Source of the DNA: Welwitschia mirabilis
Taxonomy: Eukaryota > Gnetophyta > Gnetopsida > Welwitschiales
DNA length: 64,000 bases
Direction: 5' to 3'
Assembly: GCA_051453625.1 (NCBI GenBank)
Contig: JBOZIK010000001.1
Span: forward strand, 113,170,287 to 113,234,286
Position numbers and translations under genes: made by a program. The notes under the pieces were generated by a model. That model saw only the letters and a list, made by a program, of their open reading frames with translations. It had not been told where the DNA came from and did no database searches. Of the stretch, positions 47,564 to 58,990 are shown piece by piece; positions within the stretch are counted from its first letter, which is position 1; the number at the start of each line of letters is the position of its first letter.

Positions 47564-47750
47564 GTTGAACTTCAAACTTATAATGACTATAGCTCATCTT
47601 TAGGATTATAGCCACCACAATCTTTGAAATGAATTATTTAGTTATGTCCAAAACCTTATAATATGCCAATCAAATTATCCAAATGATTGAATTCATAACC
47701 TCTTGAATAGAAGATGAGTGTCTTGGTAGTTGGGATACCATCATATTGGT
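47564..47750 (-). mobile_element. tRNA-derived SINE, copy 5
   Basis: The minus strand opens GATGGTATCCCAACTACCAAG, has AAGAGGTTATGAATTCAATC at the B box and the shared body to ATAAGTTTGAAGTTCA. Confidence 0.65.
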
Positions 47751-48128
47751 TATTTTATTATAAAAGGATTTAATATAACATAATTATCATGAACACTCAA
47801 AATTAATAATAAACCATATGAGTATATGTTTCCTAGGCTAGCATAATAAATACAAAAATATGCAACATGATTCCAATTTTAAAATTGACATATTAATAAT
47901 TTGATTATATTAGTTTTTATTCTACTATAATATTTTTTTTAAAATGAGACATATTTTATGGAAAGTATTAATATAAGGGTGATGCATGATAAAGCTTCTC
48001 AATGCTTTACCCTAACTTACCCTAAATGTTTTATTTGTGGATTATGAAATCTCAATTTTTAAATGGAATGCATTTCTTATTAAAAAAATCTTAGCTTTTT
48101 AAATAACTTAAATGAGATATATTTTTTA

Positions 48129-48300
48129 GAAAATATCTCACATTTAAAAGGTTCTAAGTTTAAACCCTTAGATGCTCCACTTGGCATACTAGGAGATCCT
48201 TATGTAATTAAATCATTCAATTTGGTAATTATAGTAATTATACTTTTAAGATATGTAAAGTTACTAAATATTTTAACACCTCCATTATAATAAATATTAA
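48129..48300 (+). mobile_element. tRNA-derived SINE, copy 6 (5' end worn)
   Basis: AGGTTCTAAGTTTAAACCC, then CACTTGGCATACTAGGAGATCC, ATCATTCAATTTGGTAATTATAG and AGTTACTAAATATTTTAACA. The A-box end is not recognisable. Confidence 0.6.
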
Positions 48301-48447
48301 CATATCAATTATAAGAGTACTGTAATCCCTTACCTTATGTGGTAAGAATTCTTACCACAATCCCCTAGCTTAAGTTAAATAAAAAGTCAATAGGTTATAA
48401 ATCTAAAAATATATAACTCCAACCATGATTTACATAAAGAAGGGACT

Positions 48448-50328
48448 TGTTGCACTACTAACTTGCATGTATTTAATAAGGTATTTTGAGTAGTTTTATA
48501 GAATAATAGACAGGTTTATGATAGATTTCTATAATATTGAAGACTTGAGGTAAAAGATACAAAAACATGCAATCTTCATAACATTTTGTAGTATTTTAAG
48601 AAATTTACAATATTTTCTATTTGTGAAGTAAAGTTCCTATAGACATTAAGGCTGATGCATTTCATAAACTCTTGTAAAAAGCCTATCATCCACCACATCA
48701 TCCAGATGACTATATAAATAACAGAATAATTAAGCCAATGAGGATGCTAGCTAGAACCAATTTAGTAGATGACATGGAATTCCTATGAGGTGGCATCATC
48801 TCCTATATCATTTGGACAACTAGTAATATGATAACTTTTATAACACTTCACTTAACTTCACCTAACTTTAGCCATTTATTTTTGTGTTTGTTGTGTGATT
48901 GTTACAATTATGTCTGCGTCTGTCTATCTTGCTGGTTTGTTTATGAGTCTATTTATTAATAAGTATGAATTCTGTCCTAGAATCCTATCTATCTTTACTT
49001 GCACTAGAAATTCTCATGACAGGAGATCTAAGGGCAAGAGATCCATCCCTTATAATTGTAAAGAGATGCCTTCCTTGGTGTTGGATTGTGCTTCCTCCAT
49101 TGAGGTGCACCTACTTTGTAAAATAGATATTAATTCTAAATTAATTTAAGAACTNNNNNNNNNNTTTTCCTATTCTTATTGTGTTACTTATCCCTTATAG
49201 TTTATGTTGCTTCTGATTCCGTGATAGCTTACTTAAGTAACATAGATTATGATGGCAACCTTTGTCCATGTTGAGCATTATTAGTTTAGATGCATTATCA
49301 TTTTTCTTTCCTAGATTAACTTTGCATAAGTGTGTTTGCATTACTATTTTATATTGTACATTTTATTTTTGCTATTAAAATATGTAAGTATTTCTTTTTA
49401 AATTAATTCTCTTTATGACATTTGAGTCCACTCACATCTACATTAGTGTATTATGNNNNNNNNNNNNNNNNNNNNNNNNNNNNNNNNNNNNNNNNNNNNN
49501 NNNNNNNNNNNNNNNNNNNNNNNNNNNNNNNNNNNNNNNNNNNNNNNNNNNNNNNNNNNNNNNNNNNNNNNNNNNNNNNNNNNNNNNNNNNNNNNNNNNN
49601 NNNNNNNNNNNNNNNNNNNNNNNNNNNNNNNNNNNNNNNNNNNNNNNNNNNNNNNNNNNNNNNNNNNNNNNNNNNNNNNNNNNNNNNNNNNNNNNNNNNN
49701 NNNNNNNNNNNNNNNNNNNNNNNNNNNNNNNNNNNNNNNNNNNNNNNNNNNNNNNNNNNNNNNNNNNNNNNNNNNNNNNNNNNNNNNNNNNNNNNNNNNN
49801 NNNNNNNNNNNNNNNNNNNNNNNNNNNNNNNNNNNNNNNNNNNNNNNNNNNNNNNNNNNNNNNNNNNNNNNNNNNNNNNNNNNNNNNNNNNNNNNNNNNN
49901 NNNNNNNNNNNNNNNTAAAATAGATATTAATTCTAAATTAATTTAAGAACTCTTTTCTTTTTTCCTATTCTTATTGTGTTACTTATCCCTTATAGTTTAT
50001 GTTTCTTCTGATTCCGTGATAGCTTACTTAAGTAACATAGATTATGATGGCAACCTTTGTCCAAGTAGAGCATTATTAGTTTAGATGCATTATCATTTTT
50101 CTTTCCTAGATTAACTTTGCAAAGTGTGTTTGCATTGCTATTTTATATTTTACATTTTATTTTTGCTATTAAAATACATAAGTGTTTCTTTTTAAATTAA
50201 TTATCTTTATGACATTCAGGTTCACTTCTATCTACATTAGTGTATTATGTTGTGTAAAATCTATATTTTTTTGTAAATGATAGGATCTTATTAGGAGCAT
50301 AACATTTGTACAAATACGCATCACAACA
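48448..50328 (+). mobile_element. 5' LTR of the large Athila-like gypsy element
   Basis: It starts TGTTGCACTACTAACTTGC and ends ATCACAACA at 50328, three bases before the primer site. It matches the 3' LTR (62574-63647) throughout: CATGTATTTRATA, GATACAAAAACATGCA, TAGTAGATGACATGGAATTC, TATGAGTCTATTTAT, TTGGATTGTGCTT, GATCTTATTAGGAGCATAAC. A 10-N run, and a 460-N gap with duplicated flanks (49119-49455 against 49916-50250), lengthen it. Without that duplication it would be about 1.08 kb like its partner. A TATA-like TCTATTTATTAATA is near 48948. U3 holds CATCATCCAGATGAC (48696-48710). Confidence 0.85.
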
Positions 50329-50331
50329 TCT

Positions 50332-50349
50332 TGGTGCTATTACCAAAGA
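50332..50349 (+). promoter_or_regulatory. Primer binding site, decayed tRNA-Asp type
   Basis: TGGTGCTATTACCAAAGA. Plant Athila elements use a site complementary to tRNA-Asp that begins TGGCGCCGTTGCC and ends GGGGA. All seven differences are C to T or G to A. Position three bases after the LTR end fits. Confidence 0.75.
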
Positions 50350-51020
50350 AGGCTACTTGGAGTTTGAGGATTGTCATTGCTCAGGTGAGTGTTTGGATTT
50401 TAGTTTATTTATTTTCCTATAGTAGCACAATATTTTTAGTTATAGTAGCATAATTTCTCCTTTCCATAGTTTCAATTTTTGCATTTTGAAATAAATGCTT
50501 TATCATTTGCTACATTGTCCAGATGACGTATGGCGATGATAGCCTCTATGCCTTGAGGATTTTTCAATTTTTCACTTTCTTAGAAAATTAGAATCTTCCT
50601 ATCATTTCCTCTATAATCTAAATGACTTAAGAGGATGATAGTCAGTTTTTAGTGTTTTTTGTGTCTATTATTTTTTTCTGCATTTGTTGCTTTTTTATTT
50701 TTTTGTGTTTTTTGTCATCCAGATGATCTTTTAAGTGACCATAGGGATGACATGCTAAACATCAAAACTGAGCATGCTAGAACACGATAAAATTTGATAA
50801 GAAAGAAAAATATTAGAGAGAGTGGTTGTTCATAGAGGAAAACGTCTGAGAAGGTTTGATTGACTTCAAATTCAACTCAGGTATATACAACCAAGGTACA
50901 TAAGTTTTAAAAATTCTAGAAATTTATTCATTTATTACTTTATAATATGATTTTGTAAAAAAAACTTAGAAGATTATTTCAATAATAGTTTGAAAGAAAA
51001 TCATTTTTTAAATATGTATA
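50350..51020 (+). other. 5' untranslated leader with repeated GATGAC motifs
   Basis: No coding frame. It contains TTGTCCAGATGAC (50515-50527), a weaker AATCTAAATGACTTAAGAGG (50614-50633) and GTCATCCAGATGAT (50714-50727), the same near-palindrome as in the LTR and 3' region. Confidence 0.6.
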
Positions 51021-52800
51021 GTTCATTGCAAAACCAAAAGTAAGTTGCTTCATCTAATCTGCCTCTTGTTATTGAAACTCCTATGACTACACCCATAAAT
51101 TCCAATGTTAATGTCATCCTTAAAGAGATTATAGCTAATAAAAAAAAAAAATTCAAATCCTATTTAATTTACATCATGATAATGATGTCAAACTTAGAAA
51201 TTTAAACAATTATCCAATTTTTAGTGGTAAACATGATGATGATCCTTATAACACATTGCCAACATCAAACAATTAGTGCTCACTTCAGGAAATGGTAAGA
51301 AAATAATAAATGATAGATTATTTTTTCCATCACTTTAAATGATAAATCATAAGAGTTTAAAATCATGGAGTCAAGTTTAAGAATCTTTCATTAAGAGATT
51401 CATGAGTAAAACAACCATTAGAAAATATAAGAAGGAAGTGACCAACTTATAATAATAGCCTAATGAATATTATGCCTCTACTGATAAGATATTTTTCATT
51501 ACTTTACATTTAAACCTTGTAGATGCTTTTTCTCAAAAATAATAGGTAGACTAAATTTATAGTGAATTCAATAGTCAAACTAAGCAACTTGTTTTTTTCA
51601 TGTGAAGGAAATTTGATAAACCTTATCTTAGAAAATGCTTTGAAAGTATTGGAAGAGTTAGTAGAATTAAGTCAAACTTGGCCTAAATCCTCACTTGGAG
51701 AAAATCAAATAGTAGGTCAAATCATTAAAGATTTTAAAGAAGTTAAGCAAGAGAAGGAGGAAGTAAACGTTAAAAAAGAACTAACTAATATCATTAAGGA
51801 TTTTGCCTCAACTTTAGAAAAATACACTCAGATGATCTTAGATGTAAAGGTGGTAACAAAAAAAAGTGTGGTTGTAGCTCCACCTTGTGACTTGTGTAAA
51901 GACAATTACCATGTAACAAAATATTATCCTTTATTGCCAACATATAGAGAAAGAATTTATAAAGAAATGTATGCTTTTAATAAAAAATCTTCAAATTTGA
52001 CTCAAAACCAAAATCAAAGTTAAATCCAAAATCAAAAAAAACTTTCAACCTAGGGTGAATGAACAATTAAATTTTAAAAATTTTCAAACAAATCATCCTA
52101 ATTTCCAACCATTTAGAAAAAGATTGGGAAATCCACATTTCCAACCAAACAACTTTAATAATCAAGCAAGCTCATTCAATTCATAAAACTAAGGTGATCC
52201 ACTTAGAAATTCCATTAATAAGTTGAGAAAAACTTAAGAAAGAGTAAACTCTAACATTGAAAATTTTGTTAGTATTTAAAAAAAAACCTTACTTATTAAT
52301 CAAAGACAACAAGGGTCACTTGCCACANNNNNNNNNNNNNNNNNNNNNNNNNNNNNNNNNNNNNNNNNNNNNNNNNNNNNNNNNNNNNNNNNNNNNNNNN
52401 NNNNNNNNNNNNNNNNNNNNNNNNNNNNNNNNNNNNNNNNNNNNNNNNNNNNNNNNNNNNNNNNNNNNNNNNNNNNNNNNNNNNNNNNNNNNNNNNNNNN
52501 NNNNNNNNNNNNNNNNNNNNNNNNNNNNNNNNNNNNNNNNNNNNNNNNNNNNNNNNNNNNNNNNNNNNNNNNNNNNNNNNNNATGTAACAAAAGATTATC
52601 CTCTATAAAGAAATGTGTGCTTTTAATAAAAAATCTTCAAATTTTAATCAAAACCAAAACCAAAGTTAAATTCAAATTCAAAAAAACTTTCAACCTAGGG
52701 TGAATGAACAATTAAATTTTAAAAATTTTTAAAAAAATCATCCTAATTTCCAACCATTTAGAAAAAGATTGGGAAATCCAAATTTCCAACCAAACAATTC
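51021..52800 (+). pseudogene. Gypsy gag with decayed zinc knuckle
   Basis: NYPIFSGKHDDDPYNTL-like words near 51205-51260 are the start of the retrotransposon gag domain. The region 51562-52023 is open for 153 codons and ends with CDLCKDNYHVTKYYPLLP, a C-x2-C-x4-H-x4-[C] knuckle whose last Cys (51922-51924) is TAT, Tyr. A Q/N-rich tail follows. A second version of the knuckle-and-tail region lies after a 255-N gap (52583-52843), with the same order of words, so the duplication is probably an assembly join. Gag forms the particle and binds RNA. Confidence 0.8.
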
Positions 52801-52990
52801 TAATAATGAAGCAAGCTCATCCAATTCATAAAACTAAGGTGATNNNNNNNNNNNNNNNNNNNNNNNNNNNNNNNNNNNNNNNNNNNNNNNNNNNNNNNNN
52901 NNNNNNNNNNNNNNNNNNNNNNNNNNNNNNNNNNNNNNNNNNNNNNNNNNNNNNNNNNNNNNNNNNNNNNNNNNNNNNNNNNNNNNNNNN

Positions 52991-54100
52991 AATGAAGTTA
53001 AGAAGGATTGTAAGGTTTTGATATAAAGTGGAAATGAGACAACACCTCCTATCCATGAGGCTTTAACATCTTAAAATGATAAAAATAATGAAGAAGAGGA
53101 TATACAAATTTTACAAAATCATTCTTTCCCTTATCCTTTAAGCAATGAAAAGAACCATTCTTCTCATGAAAAAGGTAAGAAACATGCTACCCCCTAGCTT
53201 GATAGATTGAACACAAAATCAATTTTTTATGAACATCTTAAAGACTTAATGCAAAATGTGATATCAATTTATCATTTTGGAAAATTTTGTAAGAAAACCC
53301 TGAATATTCTAAGTTGTGGAAAGATCTAATTAGGAGGAAACAGAAACAAACTATTCTTAGTAAAATATTCCTAACATCATCCATTAACAACTTAATCTTA
53401 TAGAAATGTTTAAAGTTTAAAGATCCATGGGTAGCAACTATTAGTATCACTTTAGAAGGAAATAAAAGAATAAAGAAAGCCTTGATTGATATAGGAGCTA
53501 GTGTTAATATTATATGCTTACACATTTATCAAGTTGGAAAGTAGAAATGAATCCTACAAGAATTATCTTAGAATTGGTAGATACATCTATTAAGAAATCT
53601 TTAGACATGATTAAGGATTTAGTCATTCTAATTGAAGAAGCATTCTATCTTATTAATGTGGTTATGATAGAACTTAAACATAAAGATGGATATCCTTTAC
53701 TTCTAGAAAGATCTTTTTCTCTAACAGTCTATTGTATCATAGATACTAGGATAGAAATGATGGAGTGTCATTTAGGAAATAAGAAATTTTCAATAAAAGT
53801 GTTTGTTGCATCTGAAAAATATTTAGGTAATTATGAGTATGGAAGAAGAGATGAAACCAAGATTATTTTCATAATATCATCTACTTGAAAATAGATGGTT
53901 AATACTTCATAAACTAACTTTATTTAATGATCAACTTGAAGTAAACAACTTGAAATCTTTTGAGGAAGATCAACTTGATTTTGACCATTTAGAAATTGAT
54001 TATTTTGATTTGAAGAGTAGAAAAACTGAATCTATCAACTATGTAGAAGTTCAAAATTTGAGAAAAACTAAAATTTCTTATTTTAAGGTGATCATCCACT
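52991..54100 (+). pseudogene. Gypsy aspartic protease and linker
   Basis: Frame 1 gives PWVATISITLEGNKRIKKAL then IDIGASVNII (active site D-I-G-A at 53488-53499). A frameshift near 53520-53540 then moves to the frame read in 53514-53888: RIILELVDTSIKKSLDMIKD, LVILIEEAFYLINVVMIELK and a HLGNKKFSIKVFVASE-like tail. It parallels 1-282. The active-site triplet itself is intact, unlike RT, RNase H and integrase of the same element. Confidence 0.85.
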
Positions 54101-54202
54101 ACTAATGATGGGATAATAGTCTAAGATGACAATGAATTTTCATAAAAATTTAACAAAAAATAAAAGTTTGAATTTAAATCTAAATCTAAAACCTTTACCT
54201 AG

Positions 54203-55860
54203 TGGACTGAAGTATATCTATCTATATAATGATCTAAAAAAACCTTTAATACTTAATGACAATCTATTCCCTTAATAAAAATTGAGCTTAATCTCATTTT
54301 TACAATCTAAGGTAAATGCGTTTACTTGGTATCATAAAGATTTGACAGACATTTCTACCTCAATTGTTTAACATAAAATCTACCTTGAGGATAATGCAAA
54401 ACCTGTTAGGCAACACTAGTGTAGACTTAATCCAGCCCTTAAGAAAGTTATTAAAGATGAAATCATTAAGTTAATGGATTGCTAAAATGATTTATGCCAT
54501 AGCTGATAGTGAGTGGATTAGCTCTTTGACGTTAGTACCTAAGAAAGATGAAAAATGGAGGATGTGCATTGATTTCAAAAAATTAAATGAAGTAACAAAA
54601 AAAATATCATTGTCCTTTGTTTTTTCTGAATTAGATACTTGATAGAATACAAAGACATGCTTTTTATGGTTTTCTTAATNNNNNNNNNNNNNNNNNNNNN
54701 NNNNNNNNNNNNNNNNNNNNNNNNNNNNNNNNNNNNNNNNNNNNNNNNNNNNNNNNNNNNNNNNNNNNNNNNNNNNNNNAGATACTTGATAGAATACAAA
54801 GACATGCTTTTTATGGTTTTCTTAATGGATATAGTAATTATAATTAGGTTTTTATTACTAGTGAAAATCAAGCTAAAAGTATTTTCACTTTAACTTTTGG
54901 TACTTTTACTTTTAGACGCATTTCTTTTGGGCTTTGTAATACTTCTAGTACTTTTCAACATGCTATGATGGGTGTTTTTTCTAATATGTTAGAGAACTTG
55001 ATAAACATTTTTATGAATGACTTCTCTGTTTNNNNNNNNNNNNNNNNNNNNNNNNNNNNNNNNNNNNNNNNNNNNNNNNNNNNNNNNNNNNNNNNNNNNN
55101 NNNNNNNNNNNNNNNNNNNNNNNNNNNNNNNTGGACTATAGTATATCTTTCTATATAATGATATGAACTAATCTTTAATAATTAAGGAAAATCTATTTCA
55201 TTAATAAGAATTAAGCTTAATCTCACTTTTGTAATCTAAGGTAAATGTATTTACTTGATCCCATAAAGATTTAACAGCCATTCCTATCTTAATTATTCAA
55301 CATAAAATATACCTTGAGGATAATGAAAAACCTATTAAGTAACCCCAATGTAGACTTATTCTAGCCCTTAAGCAAGTTGTTAAAAATGAAATCATTAAGT
55401 TAATGAATGCTAGAATCATTTCTGCCATAGCTAATAGTGAGTGGATCAGCCCTTTGATAGTAGTGCCTAAGAAAGATGGAAAGTGGAGGACATGAATTGA
55501 TTTCAAAAAAAATTAAATAAAGTAACCAAAAAGATCATTGTCCTTTGCCTTTTCTTAATCAAGTACTTAATAGAATATAAGGATATGCTTTTTATTATTT
55601 TATTGATGGATATAGTGGTTACAATTAGGTATGCACAGCTAGTGAGGACTAGGCTAAAACTACTTTCACTTTACCGTTTGATACTTTTGCCTTTAGATGC
55701 ATCCTTTTTGGACTTTGCAATACTCCTGGTACTTTATTTTCAACATGCTATGATGGGTACTTTTCTTGATATGTTATAAGATTTGATAAAAGTTTTTATG
55801 GATAACTTCTCTATTTATATTAAAAATTTTAAACAAATCTTAGAAAGATTAGAGAAAGTC
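54203..55860. repeat. Duplicated RT sequence around two 100-N gaps
   Basis: 54203-55031 and 55132-55810 align, with 55032-55131 being exactly 100 N. Inside the first version, 54633-54679 and 54780-54826 are identical 47-mers around another 100 N. Confidence 0.85.
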
Positions 55861-55990
55861 CTTAATAGATGCATTTTTAATGGCCTATATTTGAGTTGGT
55901 AAAAAAGTTTATTTTTAGCTGAGAGTGGAATTGTTTTAGATCACCATATTTTAAAACAAGGGATGAGGATGTATATTGAAAAGGTTGGTA
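54203..55990 (+). pseudogene. Gypsy reverse transcriptase, present as two versions around a gap
   Basis: Version 1 (54203-55031, itself split by a 100-N join at 54680-54779 with identical 47-bp flanks) reads HKIYLEDNAKPVRQ, ADSEWISSLTLVPKKDEKW, MCIDFKKLNEVTKK, TFGTFTFRRISFGLCNTS and INIFMNDFSV. Version 2 (55132-55860) reads the same blocks with its own damage: PLIVVPKKDGKW-like, TLPFDTFAFRC, FGLCNTPGT and IKVFMDNFSIYIKN. The catalytic F-M-D-D is FMND (55010-55021) in one and FMDN (55795-55806) in the other. The block order is that of Athila-type RT. Either two RT copies from different elements were joined, or two alleles. Confidence 0.88.
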
Positions 55991-56099
55991 TCATTTAAAA
56001 CATAACCCCTCCTCCCCTCTCTCCCCAATAGATGTAAAATACGTTCGATCTTTTCATGGTCATTATGGTTTTATCATTGGGTTATTTAGGATTATGTAA

Positions 56100-56695
56100 A
56101 AATTTATAAACCCCTTCACTTATTACTAAAAAAAATGCTAAATTTGAATGGAATGAATCTTATCAGCTTGATTTCGATAAACCTAAATATAAACTTTCTT
56201 ATACTCCTACTGTAATAGGATCCAATTGGGAAAAAGGTTCTAAATTGATGTGTGATGCCAGCAATTTTGCTATGGATGGGGTACTTTGTTAAAAATATGA
56301 AAATGATTTTAAAGTTATACATTACCATAGTAAAACTCTTTCTACAAATCAAATGAATTACACTACTACAGATAAAGAAATATTAGTAATTATCTTTTGC
56401 CTTGATACACTTAAATACTATATTTTAGGCTTTCATATGAATGTTTACACTAATCATGCTATGATTCATTACCTGATGACTAAGAAAGATTTGAGTGCTA
56501 GATTGACTAGATGGATTCTTCTAATGCAAGAATTTTACTTAACCATCATTGATAAAGCAAAAAAGCGTAATTGTGTTGCTAATCATTTGTCTCATCTTTC
56601 TTCTCCTCTTGATGATTCTCTTATCAATGATTCTTTTTTGAATGAACAACTTTTTGCTATATCTTCTACTCATCCTCCTCCTTAGTATGCTGATA
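56100..56695 (+). pseudogene. Gypsy RNase H
   Basis: Frame 1 reads SKLMCDASNFAMDGVLC*KY (first Asp at 56254-56256 kept, Gln as TAA), HSKTLSTNQMNYTTTDKEIL (Glu kept), VYTNHAMIHYLMTKKDLSAR (Y-T-D-H with Asp now Asn, 56452-56454), RWILLMQEFYLTIIDKA and NCVANHLSHLSS (the final A-D-H Asp now Asn, 56581-56583). The 110-codon open part 56353-56685 is the longest intact piece of pol in this element. It would degrade the RNA strand of the RNA:DNA hybrid. Two of four active-site acids are gone, so it is inactive. The antisense 189-codon frame 57108-56539 is a shadow. Confidence 0.92.
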
Positions 56696-56769
56696 TTATT
56701 AATTAACTTATTACCATGAAAACACCATAAAATTGGACCTATAATCAACATAAATTCTTTTTCCATAGA

Positions 56770-57930
56770 ATAGGTAACTATGAATGGACATAGCAACATT
56801 TGTATCACAGGTGTAAAAATCAAATTATGCAAAAATGTGTGTTTGATTGAGAAAGATTTAAAATCCTTCATATTTATCATAGTGGTATTTGTAGGGTTAA
56901 TTTTAGTAAACAAAAAATGGCTATAAAAATTCTTTACTCTAGATTTTATTGATCTACTCCTTTTTAGAATTCTTTTAATTTTGCTAAAAGGTATGATCCT
57001 TGTCAGTGTTATGGTAGCCTTATTCATACTCAAAAGATGCCTTTTAGATCTATTCTTGAATATGAACCTTTTAATTATTAGGTTATTAATTTTATAGGCC
57101 CTATTCACCCACCTTATAATAATAAAAATTACATTTTAATGACTGTAGATTACATTACTAAATGGGTTGAAGCTATTCTTGCTTCTTTAAATATGCCTAA
57201 ACTATTTGTAGTTTTTTTAGAACTCATATTTTTCAACAATTTGGTTTTTCTAGGATTATTATTAGTAATTAAAAAACTCATTTTATAAATCAAATTTTTA
57301 AGAAACTTATTTTATCCATTGGAATAGAACATAGAGTAGCTTGTGCTTATCATCCTCAGATCAATGGTTAAGCTAAAAATGCAAATAAAGAAATTAAGAA
57401 AATGTTAAAAAATTTGTTTCTATTAATAAAAAATCTGGGGCTTCTAAGATTAATAATGTTCTTTAGGCTTAGTATAATACTTGACATAATTCTCTTGGTT
57501 TTTCACCTTATGAACTTATGTATAAAAAATTTTGTATTTTATCAATTGATGTGTATTATAAATTTTATCATGCTTTTTATCAACTTAGTCTTGTAGACTT
57601 TCATGAAAATCTTAAACATAGATTAGCCTAATTAAATTACTTTAATGAAAAACATACTCATGCTAAACATCATTAATTAATCCATAAAGCCTAAGCTAAA
57701 TTCAAACATAATAGAAAGTTACTTCATAAAAATTTTAAACTTAGTCAACTTGTCTTTTTATATAACACTAGAGTTCATCTTTTGAATAAAAAGTTTATTT
57801 CTAAATGGTTAAGTCATTATCTTATAGAAAGAGTGCATTTTAATAAATCTATTGAGATTTCCAACTTAAAAACTTAGAAGATTCAGAAAGTTAATGGACA
57901 AAGGTTGAAACTATTAAAAAATTATTTTTA
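56770..57930 (+). pseudogene. Gypsy integrase (zinc domain, core, C-terminus)
   Basis: Zinc domain: HIYHSGICRVNFSK and RYDPCQCYG (His and Cys partly lost). Core: EPFNY*VINFIGPIHPPYNN (catalytic Asp of [LI]-D-F-x-G-P is Asn, 57088-57090; the Trp is TAG), NYILMTVDYITKWVEA, SN*KTHF where S-D-[QN]-G-T-H-F is expected (57264-57284), then AYHPQING*AKNANKEIKKM with the Glu of G-Q-A-E now Lys (57375-57377). C-terminal: VNGQRLKLL-like words near 57890. All three acids of the D,D-E triad are changed by G to A. Confidence 0.9.
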
Positions 57931-58009
57931 TATAACCTTGAACATGGTAGAAGTACTTGTTTTGAAGGTTCTTCTTAATGAAGAGGACTTCCACCCTATC
58001 ATTGTCTGA

Positions 58010-58990
58010 ATTCTTTTGTAGCTTATTCCTTTGGTGGATGTTATGACTTTACTTAATCATTTTTTACACTTGACTAATGTATTTTATTTTATAAATTTTC
58101 CTTGACTAGTATTCCTACTTGGGCATTTTATAGTGATAAGATTGGATGCACCCGATTTGAGACATTCCCATATCTATGAACTTCACTTTGAAAGAAGATG
58201 CTTTAGTTTTTATGCTTTTTTTTCAATGGTGTAATTTCTTTAGTTATTTAGAAGCCTCACTTATTCATATTAGTCTTTTTTAATGTGTGATCATGTGGGA
58301 ATTATTTTAAAAAATAAAAAAGAAAAAATAAAACAGAAANNNNNNNNNNNNNNNNNNNNNNNNNNNNNNNNNNNNNNNNNNNNNNNNNNNNNNNNNNNNN
58401 NNNNNNNNNNNNNNNNNNNNNNNNNNNNNNNNNNNNNNNATGCTTTAGTTTTTATGCTTTTTTTTCAATGGTGTAATTTCTTTAGTTATTTAGGAGCCTC
58501 ATTTATTCATCTTAGTCTTTTTTAATGTGTGATCATGTGGGAATTATTTTAAAAAAATAAAAAAGAAAAAATAAAATAGAAAAGAAAAAAGAAAAGAAGA
58601 AAATAATAACCATGATCTATTATATTTGTGCTTAAACAAAAATACATGATCAACATAATGTCCTATCACACTAGGGTAAATTTTTACAAGAGGAACCTTT
58701 GATAGTTTTGATAGCTATGGGAACTCCACTGGGGGTTAGTTGGCCATGCTTCATGGGTCTTTACTTCTCTAACTATGATTGCACTCCCCTCATTATGAAA
58801 AAGTTATAATAAACTTTAAGGCTATGGGATCAGTTGTGTTCTTGGTATTATCAAAGGCATTACTTATTTTCTATACTTTTTGTATTCCACATGATTATTT
58901 CACTTTTAAAGATTTGAGTGTGTTTTTTAGGTGTGAGTAGGTAAGTTTCTTTCTGAGTAGCTTTTGATCTTATCATTTATTATTCTAAGC
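58010..58990 (+). mobile_element. Post-pol block, copy 3
   Basis: It starts right after integrase. Same order as 558-1174: AAGATTGGATGCACC, a T-rich part, purine tract (58545-58605), GGAACTCCACTGGGGG, TTGGCCATGCTTCATGGGTC and CACTCCCCTCATTATG. A 100-N join (58340-58439) has near-identical flanks (58198-58339 and 58440-58582). No coding frame. Confidence 0.75.

Noticed and set aside
56539-57108. 189-codon minus-strand frame
   Set aside because: Antisense shadow of RNase H and integrase, whose plus-strand motifs are clear.
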